From the NCBI GenBank assembly GCA_964577315.1, contig CAZNYT010000006.1:1-59485 (forward strand): a DNA stretch of 59,485 nt. Direction: 5' to 3'. Made by a program: the position numbers and the translations under genes. Origin of the DNA: Desulfonatronospira sp964577315 (GTDB lineage: Bacteria > Desulfobacterota > Desulfovibrionia > Desulfovibrionales > Desulfonatronovibrionaceae). The notes under the pieces were generated by a model that saw only the letters and a list, made by a program, of their open reading frames with translations, was not told the origin of the DNA and did no database searches. Below, one piece after another: positions 8,328 to 17,610 of this stretch (position 1 is its first letter; every line of letters begins with the position of its first letter).

Positions 8328-8469
8328 TAAAAACTCTAGATTTAAAAGCCCTTGGACCACGCCTTGCTTTGGTTGAGGATTTCCAGCCTGCTCAATGCCC
8401 ACAACACTCTGGTATGCGGCCTGACTCTGTTCGGGGCTAGCACCACCCACGCTGAGTGTCAAAATTGAA

Positions 8470-10785
8470 TCAGATCCCGTTCTCTGCCTTGTAAACCCTG
8501 GTTCCAGTTTTGGTATCCACCAGTTTAAAACCCAGATGAGCAGCCCTGTCCCTTAACTGATCCGCCTTTTCAAAATCCTGGGATTGCTTGGCCCGGGTTC
8601 TTTCCTGCAAAATGCTTTTAATCTCTTCCGGGCATTCCTGATCACTCAAAGGCAGGGATTGCCAATCAATTATGTCCAGGATGGCATCTAGCTTCTCCAA
8701 TTGCCTTAGGGATAGTTCTGCCTGGCCACGACTTAGAGCACCTTGATCCATAAGCCTGTGCACCTTCCTGCAAAAATCGAAAAGATGCGGCCAGAATCTA
8801 TATAGGCTAAGATCATCCTCCACGCACTTGTGCAGATGATTTTCCAGTTCCTGACACTTTTGAGCAATCTCATCCCGGGTATCTTCCCGGGACTCGTGGT
8901 CATAGTCATAAATTTTCAACTTGCCTGCCAAGTCCTGCAGCCGGTTCCAGTTCTTTAGCCACATACTGAGGTTGTGGCGGGAATAAAGCAGCTGTTTATG
9001 GTAGGAAACGGACATAAGCCACATGCGCAAGGCGGAAACATTGCCCATTTCTCTGGCCATTTCCCGTATCCCGGGCAACTCTACTCCCTTTTCTTCGGGA
9101 TGCACGGACTGAGCCAGGATCCAACATTGGGGTCGAATGCGGGAAGAGCCTTTCCAAACACTTAACAGGTTATCCAAATGGGGAAACAAGTGGGCCTCAC
9201 CTGCCATAACCAAATCCAGATGCTCCGTCTTGTCCACGATCACGGCAGCCATCTGGAGATACCAGGAGGGACGAACATTCCCCCACTTGGTCTTTAGCAC
9301 ATTATCCTCTTTCAGATCCTGTAGACTGGCCCTTTTCAACAGGGTAAAATCCCTGGGACTATCCTTGACGTAGTCCTCCAGGTCCACGGTCTTGCCGGAT
9401 ATAATCTTTGCCGGATCTATATCAGCCAGGCAACCGTATTCCTTGTCCCTGGCCACATCGAAGTACACGCAGCGTAGCTTTTCATAAGCCAGCCCAGTGG
9501 AGAGCAGCTTGTTGCAGATCTCGATCCCTGTTTCCAGGGACTGGCTCGCTGCATAGAAATAGAAACTGGGACCAAGCTTCATTCCCCGGGCCAAGTCCTG
9601 CACTGAAGCCATAACCTTCCGGCTGAATTCGGATCTTTGCACCCCCTTCTCGCGCATGGCCTCCAAGGTACGGTCATCGTAATCCGCTACCGCCACAACT
9701 GGCTTGGGATCGTAGCCTTTCTGCTTTAACCTGCGGCTCAGCACATCCAGAAATACAGCCCTGCGCCAAAAATCCGGATCTTCCAGGCTATCCGATCTGG
9801 GCCCCGGGGTAAACAGGCCCGGCTCATGTCCGGAACACTGCAACACTACCTTTTTCCTCTTCTGAAGGTCGAAAACCTTTAACCCCTCCAATTCCGGAAT
9901 ACTGTACAGGGGCGTACTGAGATACCTCTCGCCTCCATCCGGAAAAAAGGTTACTAAAACTCCTTCCTCAATTTCCTGGGCTAACTGATAAGCCCCGGCC
10001 ATGGCCGCGCCTGAGCTCATGCCGGCCAAGATACCCTCCTTATGGGCCAATTCCCGGCACATGGCCCAGGCATCCTCGTCCTTGACGTGTACGATCTTGT
10101 CCAGGGCCTTTTTGTTGTAAATACCTGGTGGATAGGATTCCTGCATGTTTTTCAGTCCCTGGATTTTGTGCCCGGCACAGGGCTCTATGCCCATGCATTT
10201 TACCCCGGGGTCCTGCTCGCGCATCCACTTGGTGATCCCCATAATGGTTCCTGTGGTTCCCAGGCAGGCAGCTACATGAGTGACCTGTCCCAAGGTTTGG
10301 TTCCAGATCTCAGGGGCGGTGTGCTGGTAATGGGCCTGGATGCTTGCCGGGTTATTGAACTGATCCATAAGGACGTATTGGTCCGGGTACTCCCGGGCTA
10401 GGCGGTAGGTTTCCTCTATGGCCCCGTCTGTGCTCAAATGCCCCGGGGTGAGTACTATTTCCGCACCATAGGCCCGCATGATCATTTTGCGCTCCTCAGA
10501 GGCAGAAGCGGGCATGATCAGCTTGATAGGATATTGTTTCAAGGCGCAGACCATGGCCAGGCCTATCCCGGTATTACCTGAGGTGGCTTCGATAACAGTT
10601 TTATCCCGGCCCAGTCCTTCCCATTCCTCAGCCCTCTCGATCATGGCCAGAGCCACCCGGTCCTTGACTGAACCCCCGGGGTTGAACATCTCCAGCTTGG
10701 CCATGATCTTGACCCTGGGATTGGGGGAAAGATTCTTGATCTCCACCAGAGGAGTATTTCCGATTAATGAAAGAAGATCGCTCAT
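8470..10785 (-). CDS. cysK: Cysteine synthase fused to a degenerate cysteinyl-tRNA synthetase-like domain
   Basis: 771 residues. Residues 1-305 are a complete O-acetylserine sulfhydrylase: PLP lysine K41 in GGSVKDRVAL, the EATSGNTGIGLAM loop, and the PDGGERYLST end, which binds the PLP phosphate region. Residues 306-771 follow the fold of class I cysteinyl-tRNA synthetase, with the C-terminal QERTRAKQ..DFEKADQLRD region best conserved. The HIGH motif site near residue 316 reads CSGHEPGLFTPGP, and the KMSKS site near 565 reads EEKGVELPGIREMA, so neither signature is present. Zinc ligands are also partly lost (WYLQMAA for WHIECSA, FPHLDN for FPHHENE). The CysK part should make cysteine from O-acetylserine and sulfide. 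The C-terminal part is unlikely to charge tRNA and may bind tRNA, cysteine or a partner. Similar long CysK proteins may already be annotated in Desulfovibrio. Confidence 0.9.
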   Translation of the reverse strand: MSDLLSLIGNTPLVEIKNLSPNPRVKIMAKLEMFNPGGSVKDRVALAMIERAEEWEGLGRDKTVIEATSGNTGIGLAMVCALKQYPIKLIMPASASEERKMIMRAYGAEIVLTPGHLSTDGAIEETYRLAREYPDQYVLMDQFNNPASIQAHYQHTAPEIWNQTLGQVTHVAACLGTTGTIMGITKWMREQDPGVKCMGIEPCAGHKIQGLKNMQESYPPGIYNKKALDKIVHVKDEDAWAMCRELAHKEGILAGMSSGAAMAGAYQLAQEIEEGVLVTFFPDGGERYLSTPLYSIPELEGLKVFDLQKRKKVVLQCSGHEPGLFTPGPRSDSLEDPDFWRRAVFLDVLSRRLKQKGYDPKPVVAVADYDDRTLEAMREKGVQRSEFSRKVMASVQDLARGMKLGPSFYFYAASQSLETGIEICNKLLSTGLAYEKLRCVYFDVARDKEYGCLADIDPAKIISGKTVDLEDYVKDSPRDFTLLKRASLQDLKEDNVLKTKWGNVRPSWYLQMAAVIVDKTEHLDLVMAGEAHLFPHLDNLLSVWKGSSRIRPQCWILAQSVHPEEKGVELPGIREMAREMGNVSALRMWLMSVSYHKQLLYSRHNLSMWLKNWNRLQDLAGKLKIYDYDHESREDTRDEIAQKCQELENHLHKCVEDDLSLYRFWPHLFDFCRKVHRLMDQGALSRGQAELSLRQLEKLDAILDIIDWQSLPLSDQECPEEIKSILQERTRAKQSQDFEKADQLRDRAAHLGFKLVDTKTGTRVYKAENGI

Positions 10786-10900
10786 TATTACCGCTACTTT
10801 AAGAAAACATTATAGTGCCGCTCGTGCGTATTTCTAGGGAAAGGGCTAAGCCTCATCCCCATTGATAACAGCCCTCTTGCTTCTCAGACTTGAGGCCTCC

Positions 10901-12688
10901 TCAAGCACCAGTGGCTGCCCGGACCTGATGAATATCAGTCAGACCGGACAACACCTTGAGGATCCCGTCCTGTTTCAAGGAAAGCAAGCCCTCCTGCACA
11001 GCCTGGGACCGAATCTCATCCGTGGTTTTTCGATACTTGATCATTCTCTTTAACCCTTCGGAGCTAACCATTAACTCATGAATACCTAAGCGGCCCTTGT
11101 ATCCACCCATACAATACCTGCACCCCTTGGCCCTATACAAAACGGCCTCCTGCTTGAAATACTCGTTTTGCCACGTCTCAAAACCCTCGCCAAACTCCTC
11201 TGCCAGTTCCTGCAATTCTTCCCTGCTGGGACTATAAGACTCCTTGCACTTGGAACAAAGGGTCTTGATAAGCCTCTGACCCAGGACGCAGAGTAAGGAA
11301 TCAGCAAAGTTGAACGGATCCAGCTCCATATCCAGGAGCCTAGTAATGGTTTCCGGGGCAGTATTGGTATGCAGGGTGCTGAACACAACGTGTCCGGTAA
11401 GAGAGGCTTCTATTGCTATGTGCGCAGTTTCCCGGTCCCGCATTTCCCCCACCATGATCACATCCGGGTCCGCACGCAAAAAGGAACGCAATAGATAAGC
11501 AAAGGTAAGCCCGATCTTGGGGTTAACCTGTACCTGCCTTAAACCTTCCTGGCTTATCTCTACCGGATCTTCTGCGGTCCAGACCTTTTTATCCGGGGTG
11601 TTAATGTAGCTCAAAGCGGAATGCAAGGTGGTGGTCTTTCCTGAACCAGTGGGCCCTACCACCAAAATCAGGCCATATGGCTTTTGAATTATGCGCTGGA
11701 AGGCGCTTAGATTGTTCCTGTTCAGTCCGAGATCTTCCAAGGTCATGGGCTGGCCCGAGGTCAAGACTCTAAGAACCACATCCTCTTGCCCTCCCACAAT
11801 AGGGATTGTGGCCACCCTGAATTCCAGGATCTCTCTCACTTCCGGCAGTTTTATTTTGAGCTTACCGTCTTGGGGAAGTCTTCTCTCGGCAATATCCAGG
11901 TGAGACATAATCTTGATCCTGGATACCAGGGGCCTTGCCAAAGCCAAGCGTATTTTTCGAAATTCGTGGCAACTGCCATCCACTCGCAAACGAATCAGGC
12001 AATACCTGGCACTGATATTGGGCTCAATATGGATATCCGAAGCCTTTTTGCGCCAGGCTTCCAATAAAATAGCATTGACCAGGCGGACAACTTCGCTGTC
12101 ATGCTCGGTGAGCTCCCCTTCATCGATATAGTCCGCGCTTTCCTGAGCCGGGGCTTCCTGTTCCGTTTCATCCCCTTTCAGGGAAGTAATTTCTCTCTCC
12201 GCCTTCAACCTTTGGTGGAAATGATCGATGAAATGATCGATGTCCGTGGAAGTAGCCACCTTGGCCACAATATTGCTGGTACCGAAAATGAACCTTATCT
12301 CATCCAAGCGCCCCAGATCATAAGGATTGTTCACCAAGACCACGATGCTGGTGCCTTCTCTTCTAAGAGGCACCCACTTGTATCTTTTCAAAAAATCCGG
12401 ATCCAGCTTCTTTTGCTCCAAAAGATCAAAAGAGGGCTCTATTGAGGGGTCAAAGGCAACGAAACCGGTATCGTAGTACTTTTCCAGGGCACGGCCCAAT
12501 TCTGTCTTGTTAATCCCGAACCTTTGAAGCAATACTTCGTCCGGGTCCAATCCCTCCTGTTTTGATATCTGGATGGCTTTTTGCAACTGCTTGTTGCTAA
12601 TATTTTTGCTCTGGACCAGGTAATCGTACCTGTTGCTCCAGGATCTGTTTTCCTCTCCTGCACTTTCTTTGGTAATTGTTTCTGACAT
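10901..12688 (-). CDS. GspE/PilB-type secretion or pilus assembly ATPase
   Basis: 595 residues. The N-terminal third is a GspE/PilB N-domain. Then come the Walker A motif GPTGSGKTT near residue 344, the Asp-box LRADPDVIMVGEMRD, a His-box STLHTNTAP, and a zinc-type tetracysteine (CSKCK, then CRYC) near residues 470-510. Such hexameric ATPases drive pseudopilus or type IV pilus extension at the inner membrane. No other pilus or type II secretion gene lies nearby, so the system served is unclear. The C-terminal codons overlap a short hairpin (CTTGAGG/CCTCAAG) at the stop. Confidence 0.9.
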   Translation of the reverse strand: MSETITKESAGEENRSWSNRYDYLVQSKNISNKQLQKAIQISKQEGLDPDEVLLQRFGINKTELGRALEKYYDTGFVAFDPSIEPSFDLLEQKKLDPDFLKRYKWVPLRREGTSIVVLVNNPYDLGRLDEIRFIFGTSNIVAKVATSTDIDHFIDHFHQRLKAEREITSLKGDETEQEAPAQESADYIDEGELTEHDSEVVRLVNAILLEAWRKKASDIHIEPNISARYCLIRLRVDGSCHEFRKIRLALARPLVSRIKIMSHLDIAERRLPQDGKLKIKLPEVREILEFRVATIPIVGGQEDVVLRVLTSGQPMTLEDLGLNRNNLSAFQRIIQKPYGLILVVGPTGSGKTTTLHSALSYINTPDKKVWTAEDPVEISQEGLRQVQVNPKIGLTFAYLLRSFLRADPDVIMVGEMRDRETAHIAIEASLTGHVVFSTLHTNTAPETITRLLDMELDPFNFADSLLCVLGQRLIKTLCSKCKESYSPSREELQELAEEFGEGFETWQNEYFKQEAVLYRAKGCRYCMGGYKGRLGIHELMVSSEGLKRMIKYRKTTDEIRSQAVQEGLLSLKQDGILKVLSGLTDIHQVRAATGA

Positions 12689-13183
12689 ATTGTACAGTAA
12701 AAATGTAGGGCTTTTAACAACACCCGCAACTATTCAGGGATATTTTAGCGTCCTTTAGCCGGGAGGCTCACCGGTTTTTTTGGCGAGGCTTATGAAGGCA
12801 GTCCCGAAGCTAGTTGAACAAAGAACCATAGAAATGCATACAGAAATCAAATCCAATTAGATTCCGGCATGGGTCCAGGAATTCCTTAATAAACCGAGCC
12901 TAGAAAAGCGAGAGCCGGATACGCGACACGCTAAAAAATCCGGTGCTAGTTACCAACAGACAACCCTACCTAAACCTTGAATTATGTTAGTAGTCTGTTT
13001 TCTGAAGGCGTGCCCTTGCAGGGATTTTATAACCAAGGCCAGCTTCCCCCCAGAATACCGCGGGATCAGGGAACTCAATTGTAGTAACAGGATGCCTGGG
13101 AACTCCCCCATATTACCAGCACCCTGTCACTTTAATCTGGGATCTGCTTGAGTTCTGCAGGCCCCAAGCCATGGATTACAGAC
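12689..13183. other. Intergenic region, no gene seen
   Basis: 495 bases between the ATPase and ilvC. Neither strand has a convincing reading frame. On the plus strand GCCGG and CCGGT (12759-12776) form a short stem followed by seven T, which looks like an intrinsic terminator with no plus-strand gene before it. On the minus strand, downstream of ilvC, ACAGGGTGC-TGG and CCAGGCATCCTGT (near 13090-13130) form a long hairpin that may protect or end the ilv transcript. Confidence 0.4.
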
Positions 13184-14173
13184 TTATTTGTTCAACCAAC
13201 CCATCATTTCTCTTAGCTTGCTGCCCACCTCTTCAATCTGATGATTATGGGCCTTGCGGCGCTGAGCAAAAAAGCTGGGCTGTCCCACCTTGTTCTCCAG
13301 AATCCATTCCTTGGCAAAAGTGCCGTCCTGGATTTCGTTTAGCACGTTTTGCATCTCTTGCTTGACCTGATCGCTTATCACTCTTTTTCCCCGGGTATAA
13401 TCCCCGTATTCAGCAGTATCGCTGATGGAGTGATGCATTTTGGAAAAGCCGCCTTCATACAAAAGATCCACGATTAGTTTCAATTCGTGCATGCATTCAA
13501 AATAAGCCACCTCCGGCTGATACCCGGCTTCCACCAAGGTTTCAAAGCTGGAGCGGATCAAGGCGCTGACCCCGCCGCACAGAACTACTTGCTCCCCGAA
13601 AAGGTCGGTTTCGGTCTCCTCGGCAAAGGTGGTCTGAATAACTCCGGACCTAGTGGCGCCAATCCCCTTGGCATAAGCCAAGGCCTTGTCCCAGGCCTGG
13701 CCGGTATAATCCTGCTCCACTGCAGCCAAGGCGGGCACGCTGCCTCCCCGTTCGTACTCGCGCCGCACCAGATGCCCCGGTCCCTTCGGGGCCACCATGA
13801 CCACGTCTACATCCTTGGGAGGAACTATCTGCCCGTAATGGATATTGAATCCGTGGCTGAATACCAAGGTCTTGCCTGAACTTAACTGCGGAAGGACATC
13901 GTTTGCAAAGACCACGGGCTGATGTTGGTCCGGGACCAGGATCTGGATCAAATCAGCCTGCTTAGTGGCTTCATCCGCAGATACCGGTTCAAAACCGTGT
14001 TTTTTGGCCAAATCCCAGTTAGCCCCGCCAGGCCTCTGTCCTACCACTACATTCAAGCCGGAATCCCTGAGATTCTGAGCATGGGCGTGTCCTTGGCTTC
14101 CATAACCGATTACCGCGATGGTCTTGTCTTTCAAAATTGAAAAATCGGAATCATTCTCGTAATATACCTTCAT
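13184..14173 (-). CDS. ilvC: Ketol-acid reductoisomerase (NADP type, class I)
   Basis: 329 residues from the ATG at 14173, which has a GGAG site 5 bases upstream; the GTG two codons earlier sits too close to it. The Rossmann motif GYGSQGHAHAQNL, the VMVAPKGPGHLVRREY segment, and acidic residues in FGEQVVLCGG and EVAYFECMHELK, which bind the two Mg ions, are all present. It converts acetolactate to dihydroxyisovalerate for valine and leucine synthesis and acetohydroxybutyrate for isoleucine. It is the last gene of the ilvB-ilvH-ilvC set, 51 bases after ilvH. Confidence 0.97.
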   Translation of the reverse strand: MKVYYENDSDFSILKDKTIAVIGYGSQGHAHAQNLRDSGLNVVVGQRPGGANWDLAKKHGFEPVSADEATKQADLIQILVPDQHQPVVFANDVLPQLSSGKTLVFSHGFNIHYGQIVPPKDVDVVMVAPKGPGHLVRREYERGGSVPALAAVEQDYTGQAWDKALAYAKGIGATRSGVIQTTFAEETETDLFGEQVVLCGGVSALIRSSFETLVEAGYQPEVAYFECMHELKLIVDLLYEGGFSKMHHSISDTAEYGDYTRGKRVISDQVKQEMQNVLNEIQDGTFAKEWILENKVGQPSFFAQRRKAHNHQIEEVGSKLREMMGWLNK

Positions 14174-14224
14174 TGTCACTCCTTGCTTGGATTGGCGTTT
14201 AACACTTTAACATTTTGCTATTAG

Positions 14225-14707
14225 CTAGGACTGCATGCTCCGGCGCAAGGCCACTGTCCCGGTTCGAGCGAACTCCTTGATCCCGAAGGGTTGCAGCATG
14301 TGGACTATAGCATTGATTTTGCCCTGATCTCCGGTTACCTCCAGGGTCATTTCATCGGAGCTCACATCCACTACCTTACATCTGAAGATGTCCACGATTC
14401 TCAGAATTTCTGCCCGATCACCGCCTGAGGCGTTAACCTTTATCAACACCATTTCCCTTTCCACGGACTTGGTATTGGATAAATCCACCACCTTGATTAC
14501 AGTTATCACCTTGCGCAACTGCTTGATTATCTGTTCTATTATCTGTTCGTCCCCATGAGTACTTATAGTCATCAGGGAGACGCCCTTTTCCAAGGTAGGT
14601 CCGACGTTCAAGGTGTCGATATTGAAACCCCGGCCGCTGAAAAGACCGGCTACCCGGGAAAGCACTCCAGGCTCATTTTCCACTAGCACGGATAATACAT
14701 GTCGCAT
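14225..14707 (-). CDS. ilvH: Acetolactate synthase small (regulatory) subunit
   Basis: 160 residues, the usual length. The N-terminal ACT domain starts RHVLSVLVENEPGVLSRVAGLFSGRGFNIDTL, the glycine-bearing effector loop seen in valine-sensitive subunits, and the C-terminal ACT-like half follows from about residue 80. It activates the large subunit and confers feedback inhibition. It follows ilvB by 10 bases, so the two are made together. Confidence 0.96.
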   Translation of the reverse strand: MRHVLSVLVENEPGVLSRVAGLFSGRGFNIDTLNVGPTLEKGVSLMTISTHGDEQIIEQIIKQLRKVITVIKVVDLSNTKSVEREMVLIKVNASGGDRAEILRIVDIFRCKVVDVSSDEMTLEVTGDQGKINAIVHMLQPFGIKEFARTGTVALRRSMQS

Positions 14708-14717
14708 AGCCAGCCTC

Positions 14718-16412
14718 CTAGACCAGAAGCATTTCGGTTAATGAAGCACCAGCTGGGACCATGGGATAAACGTTCTCCTCGGATTCCACCAGAATATTGA
14801 CTATACTGGTTTTGGGCGAGGCAAAAGCCTTGGTCAAAACCGGCTCCACATCGCTTGCTTGTTCCACCAGGAAACCTTCCGCACCATACGCCTCTGCCAA
14901 TTTCACGAAATCCGGGGCAACATCCAGGCACGTGGCGCAATAGTTTCTATTGTAGAAAAGCTCCTGCCACTGCCGAACCATGCCCAGATAACTATTGTTC
15001 AAGATCACTATTTTTACCGGGAGATTGTAGCAAACCGCGGTAGCCATCTCCTGAATGTTCATCTGTATGGAACCATCCCCGGCTACATCTATGACCAACT
15101 TGTCCGGGTTGGCCACCTTGGCCCCAATGGCAGCCGGAAATCCATACCCCATGGTTCCCAACCCCCCGGAACTAAGCCACGAGCGAGGATGATGAAAATT
15201 ATAGAACTGGGCTGCCCACATTTGATTCTGGCCCACCTCAGTGGCTATGATAGCCTCGCCCTTGGTAATCTGGTACAGCTTTTCTATAACGAATTGGGGC
15301 TTGATCTTGCCCCCCTCTTTTGAAGGTTCGTACTTGACCGGCTGTTCCTGGGACCATTTCTGGACTGTGTTTATCCAGGAAGCATGTTTTTCTTCCCAGC
15401 TTACATCCTGGATCTCTTCCAGTTCCTCTTCCAAGGCGGTTAAGGCATTTAAACAATCCGAGACGATCGGGATATGGACATTTACATTCTTGCGGATGGA
15501 GGTGGGATCGATATCCACATGAATGATCTTGGCCTTGGGGGCAAAAGTGCTTACCTTGCCTGTCACCCGGTCGTCGAAGCGGGCCCCGATGGAAATCAAG
15601 ACGTCTGCATTGTTCACGGCCATATTTGCGGCATAGGTCCCGTGCATTCCCAGCATGCCCAGCCACAGGGGATCGTTCCCAGGAAAGGCCCCTAGCCCCA
15701 TCATAGTGGAAGTCACAGGCAGGGAAAATCTGCGCGCCAACCTGGTCATAACTTCCCCGGCTTCGGAAGAAACCACGCCGCCTCCGGAATAGATCATGGG
15801 CTTTTCCGCCTTGGAAATAAGCTTGGCAGCTTTTTTTACCTGCTTTCGGTTCGGGGTGTAATTGGGGTTATAGCTGCGCAAACTGACAGTCTTGGGATAT
15901 TCGAATTCGGTTCTGGCCTGCATCACGTCCTTGGGCAAGTCCACCAATACCGGACCCGGCCTGCCTGTGGAGGCTATGTAAAAGGCCTCCTTCACAGTTC
16001 TGGCCAAATCCTTGATGCTTTTGACCAAATAGTTGTGTTTGGTGCAGGGCCTGGTAATACCTACAATATCCACTTCCTGAAAGGCATCATTGCCGATTAA
16101 TGCGGTAGGAACCTGCCCGGTAAAAACCACTATCGGGATGGAGTCCATGTAGGCAGTAGCTATGCCGGTAACAGTATTGGTGGCCCCTGGTCCGGAAGTT
16201 GCCAGACAGACCCCAACTTTGCCCGTGGATCTGGCATAACCGTCCGCTGCATGTACCGCCCCCTGCTCGTGCCGTACCAGGTAGTGATTTACGGGATGTT
16301 TGGGCAGTTCGTCAAAAATATCTATAACCGCCCCGCCGGGATAACCAAAAATGTCTTTTACGCCCTCCTGCTTTAAACTCTCCAGCAGGATCTGAGCTCC
16401 TGTGAGCTCCAT
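14718..16412 (-). CDS. ilvB: Acetolactate synthase large (catalytic) subunit
   Basis: 564 residues. It shows the thiamine diphosphate enzyme layout: YPGGAVIDIFDEL at the start, the catalytic Glu in RHEQGAVHAADGYAR, a central FAD-type domain, and the GDGSIQMNIQEMATA..NNSYLGMVRQWQ cofactor motif near residues 440-480. It condenses two pyruvates, or pyruvate and 2-oxobutyrate, in the first common step of branched-chain amino acid synthesis. The start lies 1 base after the stop of the DUF465 gene. Confidence 0.97.
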   Translation of the reverse strand: MELTGAQILLESLKQEGVKDIFGYPGGAVIDIFDELPKHPVNHYLVRHEQGAVHAADGYARSTGKVGVCLATSGPGATNTVTGIATAYMDSIPIVVFTGQVPTALIGNDAFQEVDIVGITRPCTKHNYLVKSIKDLARTVKEAFYIASTGRPGPVLVDLPKDVMQARTEFEYPKTVSLRSYNPNYTPNRKQVKKAAKLISKAEKPMIYSGGGVVSSEAGEVMTRLARRFSLPVTSTMMGLGAFPGNDPLWLGMLGMHGTYAANMAVNNADVLISIGARFDDRVTGKVSTFAPKAKIIHVDIDPTSIRKNVNVHIPIVSDCLNALTALEEELEEIQDVSWEEKHASWINTVQKWSQEQPVKYEPSKEGGKIKPQFVIEKLYQITKGEAIIATEVGQNQMWAAQFYNFHHPRSWLSSGGLGTMGYGFPAAIGAKVANPDKLVIDVAGDGSIQMNIQEMATAVCYNLPVKIVILNNSYLGMVRQWQELFYNRNYCATCLDVAPDFVKLAEAYGAEGFLVEQASDVEPVLTKAFASPKTSIVNILVESEENVYPMVPAGASLTEMLLV

Positions 16413-16413
16413 T

Positions 16414-16647
16414 TTATTTCTCCTCCTTGGATTTATAATTATCCAACTTAGCCAGTATCCTGGTTTTTCCTGCCAGTTTCTTCTTTTTCAAATCCTTTAC
16501 TTCCAGCTCTTCGCTAGGGGTGAGAAACTGTTTGTTCTCATACCTTTCCAGCTGTTTTTCATACCTGTTATGCTCCTCCCACAACTTCTTGAGTTCATCA
16601 TCCTGCTCGCTGAATTTTTCAAGCAGCTCCAACTCGTATTGCTCCAT
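16414..16647 (-). CDS. DUF465 family small charged protein
   Basis: 77 residues, almost all helical and highly charged, matching the DUF465 (YdcH-type) pattern with KKLWEEHNRYEKQLERYENK followed by the KDLKKKKLAGKTRI segment. Function is unknown. It begins with a strong AAGGAGG site and ends 1 base before ilvB, so it is probably translated with it. There is no signal peptide or membrane segment. Confidence 0.75.
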   Translation of the reverse strand: MEQYELELLEKFSEQDDELKKLWEEHNRYEKQLERYENKQFLTPSEELEVKDLKKKKLAGKTRILAKLDNYKSKEEK

Positions 16648-16672
16648 GGCTACCTCCTTGGCTAGAATAGGC

Positions 16673-16963
16673 TTATTTCCAAATCAAACCCTCAATAGCC
16701 GCCTGTGATATTTGATAAAGAATCAAATCCTTGCGCCTGTTTTTAAACCCTTTTTCAATCTGGACCTGAGTTTTTTTAATACCCAAACATCGGGATAAAT
16801 AACTGCACAAGGCCTTGTTTGCCTTGCCATCCACTGGCGGGGCCTGAATCAATACCTTGACCCGATCTCCGTAAACTCCGGATATGGCACATTTTTTGGA
16901 TCCAGGTTGCACCAGCACCCTGAGCCGCCATATGCCAGACTCCAATTCCTGGTAGAAATGCAT
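16673..16963 (-). CDS. DUF167 (YggU) family protein
   Basis: 96 residues. It has the family core LRVLVQPGSKKCAISG, then VKVLIQAPPVDGKANKALCSYL and the basic LGIKKTQVQIEKGFKNRRK. Structures of this family are known but no clear function is. It sits between divIVA and the DUF465 gene. A DivIVA-YggT-DUF167 neighbourhood is common in bacteria and suggests a link to the cell envelope or division. No clear ribosome binding site is seen. Confidence 0.85.
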   Translation of the reverse strand: MHFYQELESGIWRLRVLVQPGSKKCAISGVYGDRVKVLIQAPPVDGKANKALCSYLSRCLGIKKTQVQIEKGFKNRRKDLILYQISQAAIEGLIWK

Positions 16964-17019
16964 GGCATGTAATTATTTGTATATGTGATGCCTGGAAAAA
17001 ACAAGGGATCCATCCCAAA

Positions 17020-17520
17020 TCAAGACTTTTGCAAAAACTTCAGCTTGGATTCCGCCTCCTCGACATAGGATTCTTCCTCATCGTGCGAATTCAAAAGCTT
17101 TAACTGGGATTCTATCATGGATCTTAACTTCATTTCAAAATGCGCCCGCTGTTTTTTTAGCTCGGATATATCCTCGTGGATCTGAGCCAACCTCTTGTGT
17201 GCCTGCCTCAGTATATCCTCTGCCTTGCTCTGGGCCTCCTGGACAATCACCTTGGCCTGCTTGTTGGCATTGGCCTTTATGTCCTCGGTCATTTTCTGGG
17301 TGGTGATCAAGGTATTTTGCAGGACCTCCTCCCTGTCCTTGTGCTCCTTCAACTTCTCTTCAAGATGCTTGATGTGCTGCTCCAGCTCGGAATTTCTCTC
17401 AGCCAATCCTCCTACCTGATCGGCTATCTCCTGCATGAACGTTTCCACGTCCCGCTTCTTGTAACCCCAAATCGTGGTGGAGAATTTCTTGTTTAGAATA
17501 TCAACTTTTGTAAGTTCCAT
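17020..17520 (-). CDS. divIVA: DivIVA-domain cell division/polarity protein
   Basis: 166 residues. The N-terminus has the DivIVA membrane-curvature domain, with LNKKFSTTIWGYKKRDVETFM in place of the usual I-x-N-K-x-F..GY-x-x-x-EVD-x-F-L. The rest (about 40-135) is a long coiled coil. Such proteins oligomerise at poles and septa. In deltaproteobacteria their role is less studied than in Gram-positives. The start has an AAGGAAGG site. It lies between yggT and the DUF167 gene. Confidence 0.85.
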   Translation of the reverse strand: MELTKVDILNKKFSTTIWGYKKRDVETFMQEIADQVGGLAERNSELEQHIKHLEEKLKEHKDREEVLQNTLITTQKMTEDIKANANKQAKVIVQEAQSKAEDILRQAHKRLAQIHEDISELKKQRAHFEMKLRSMIESQLKLLNSHDEEESYVEEAESKLKFLQKS

Positions 17521-17610
17521 ATTTTCTACCTTCCTTGGCGGGGCAAAAACCTTTATCAGCCCTACTAACCGTTACAATTCCTGACATAAAAAAAGAGGCA
17601 GCGAGCTAAA

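Noticed and set aside
12740..12840. Possible cyclic di-GMP or other riboswitch upstream of the GspE/PilB ATPase
   Set aside because: GC-rich stems are present, but the conserved core bases of the known class are not.
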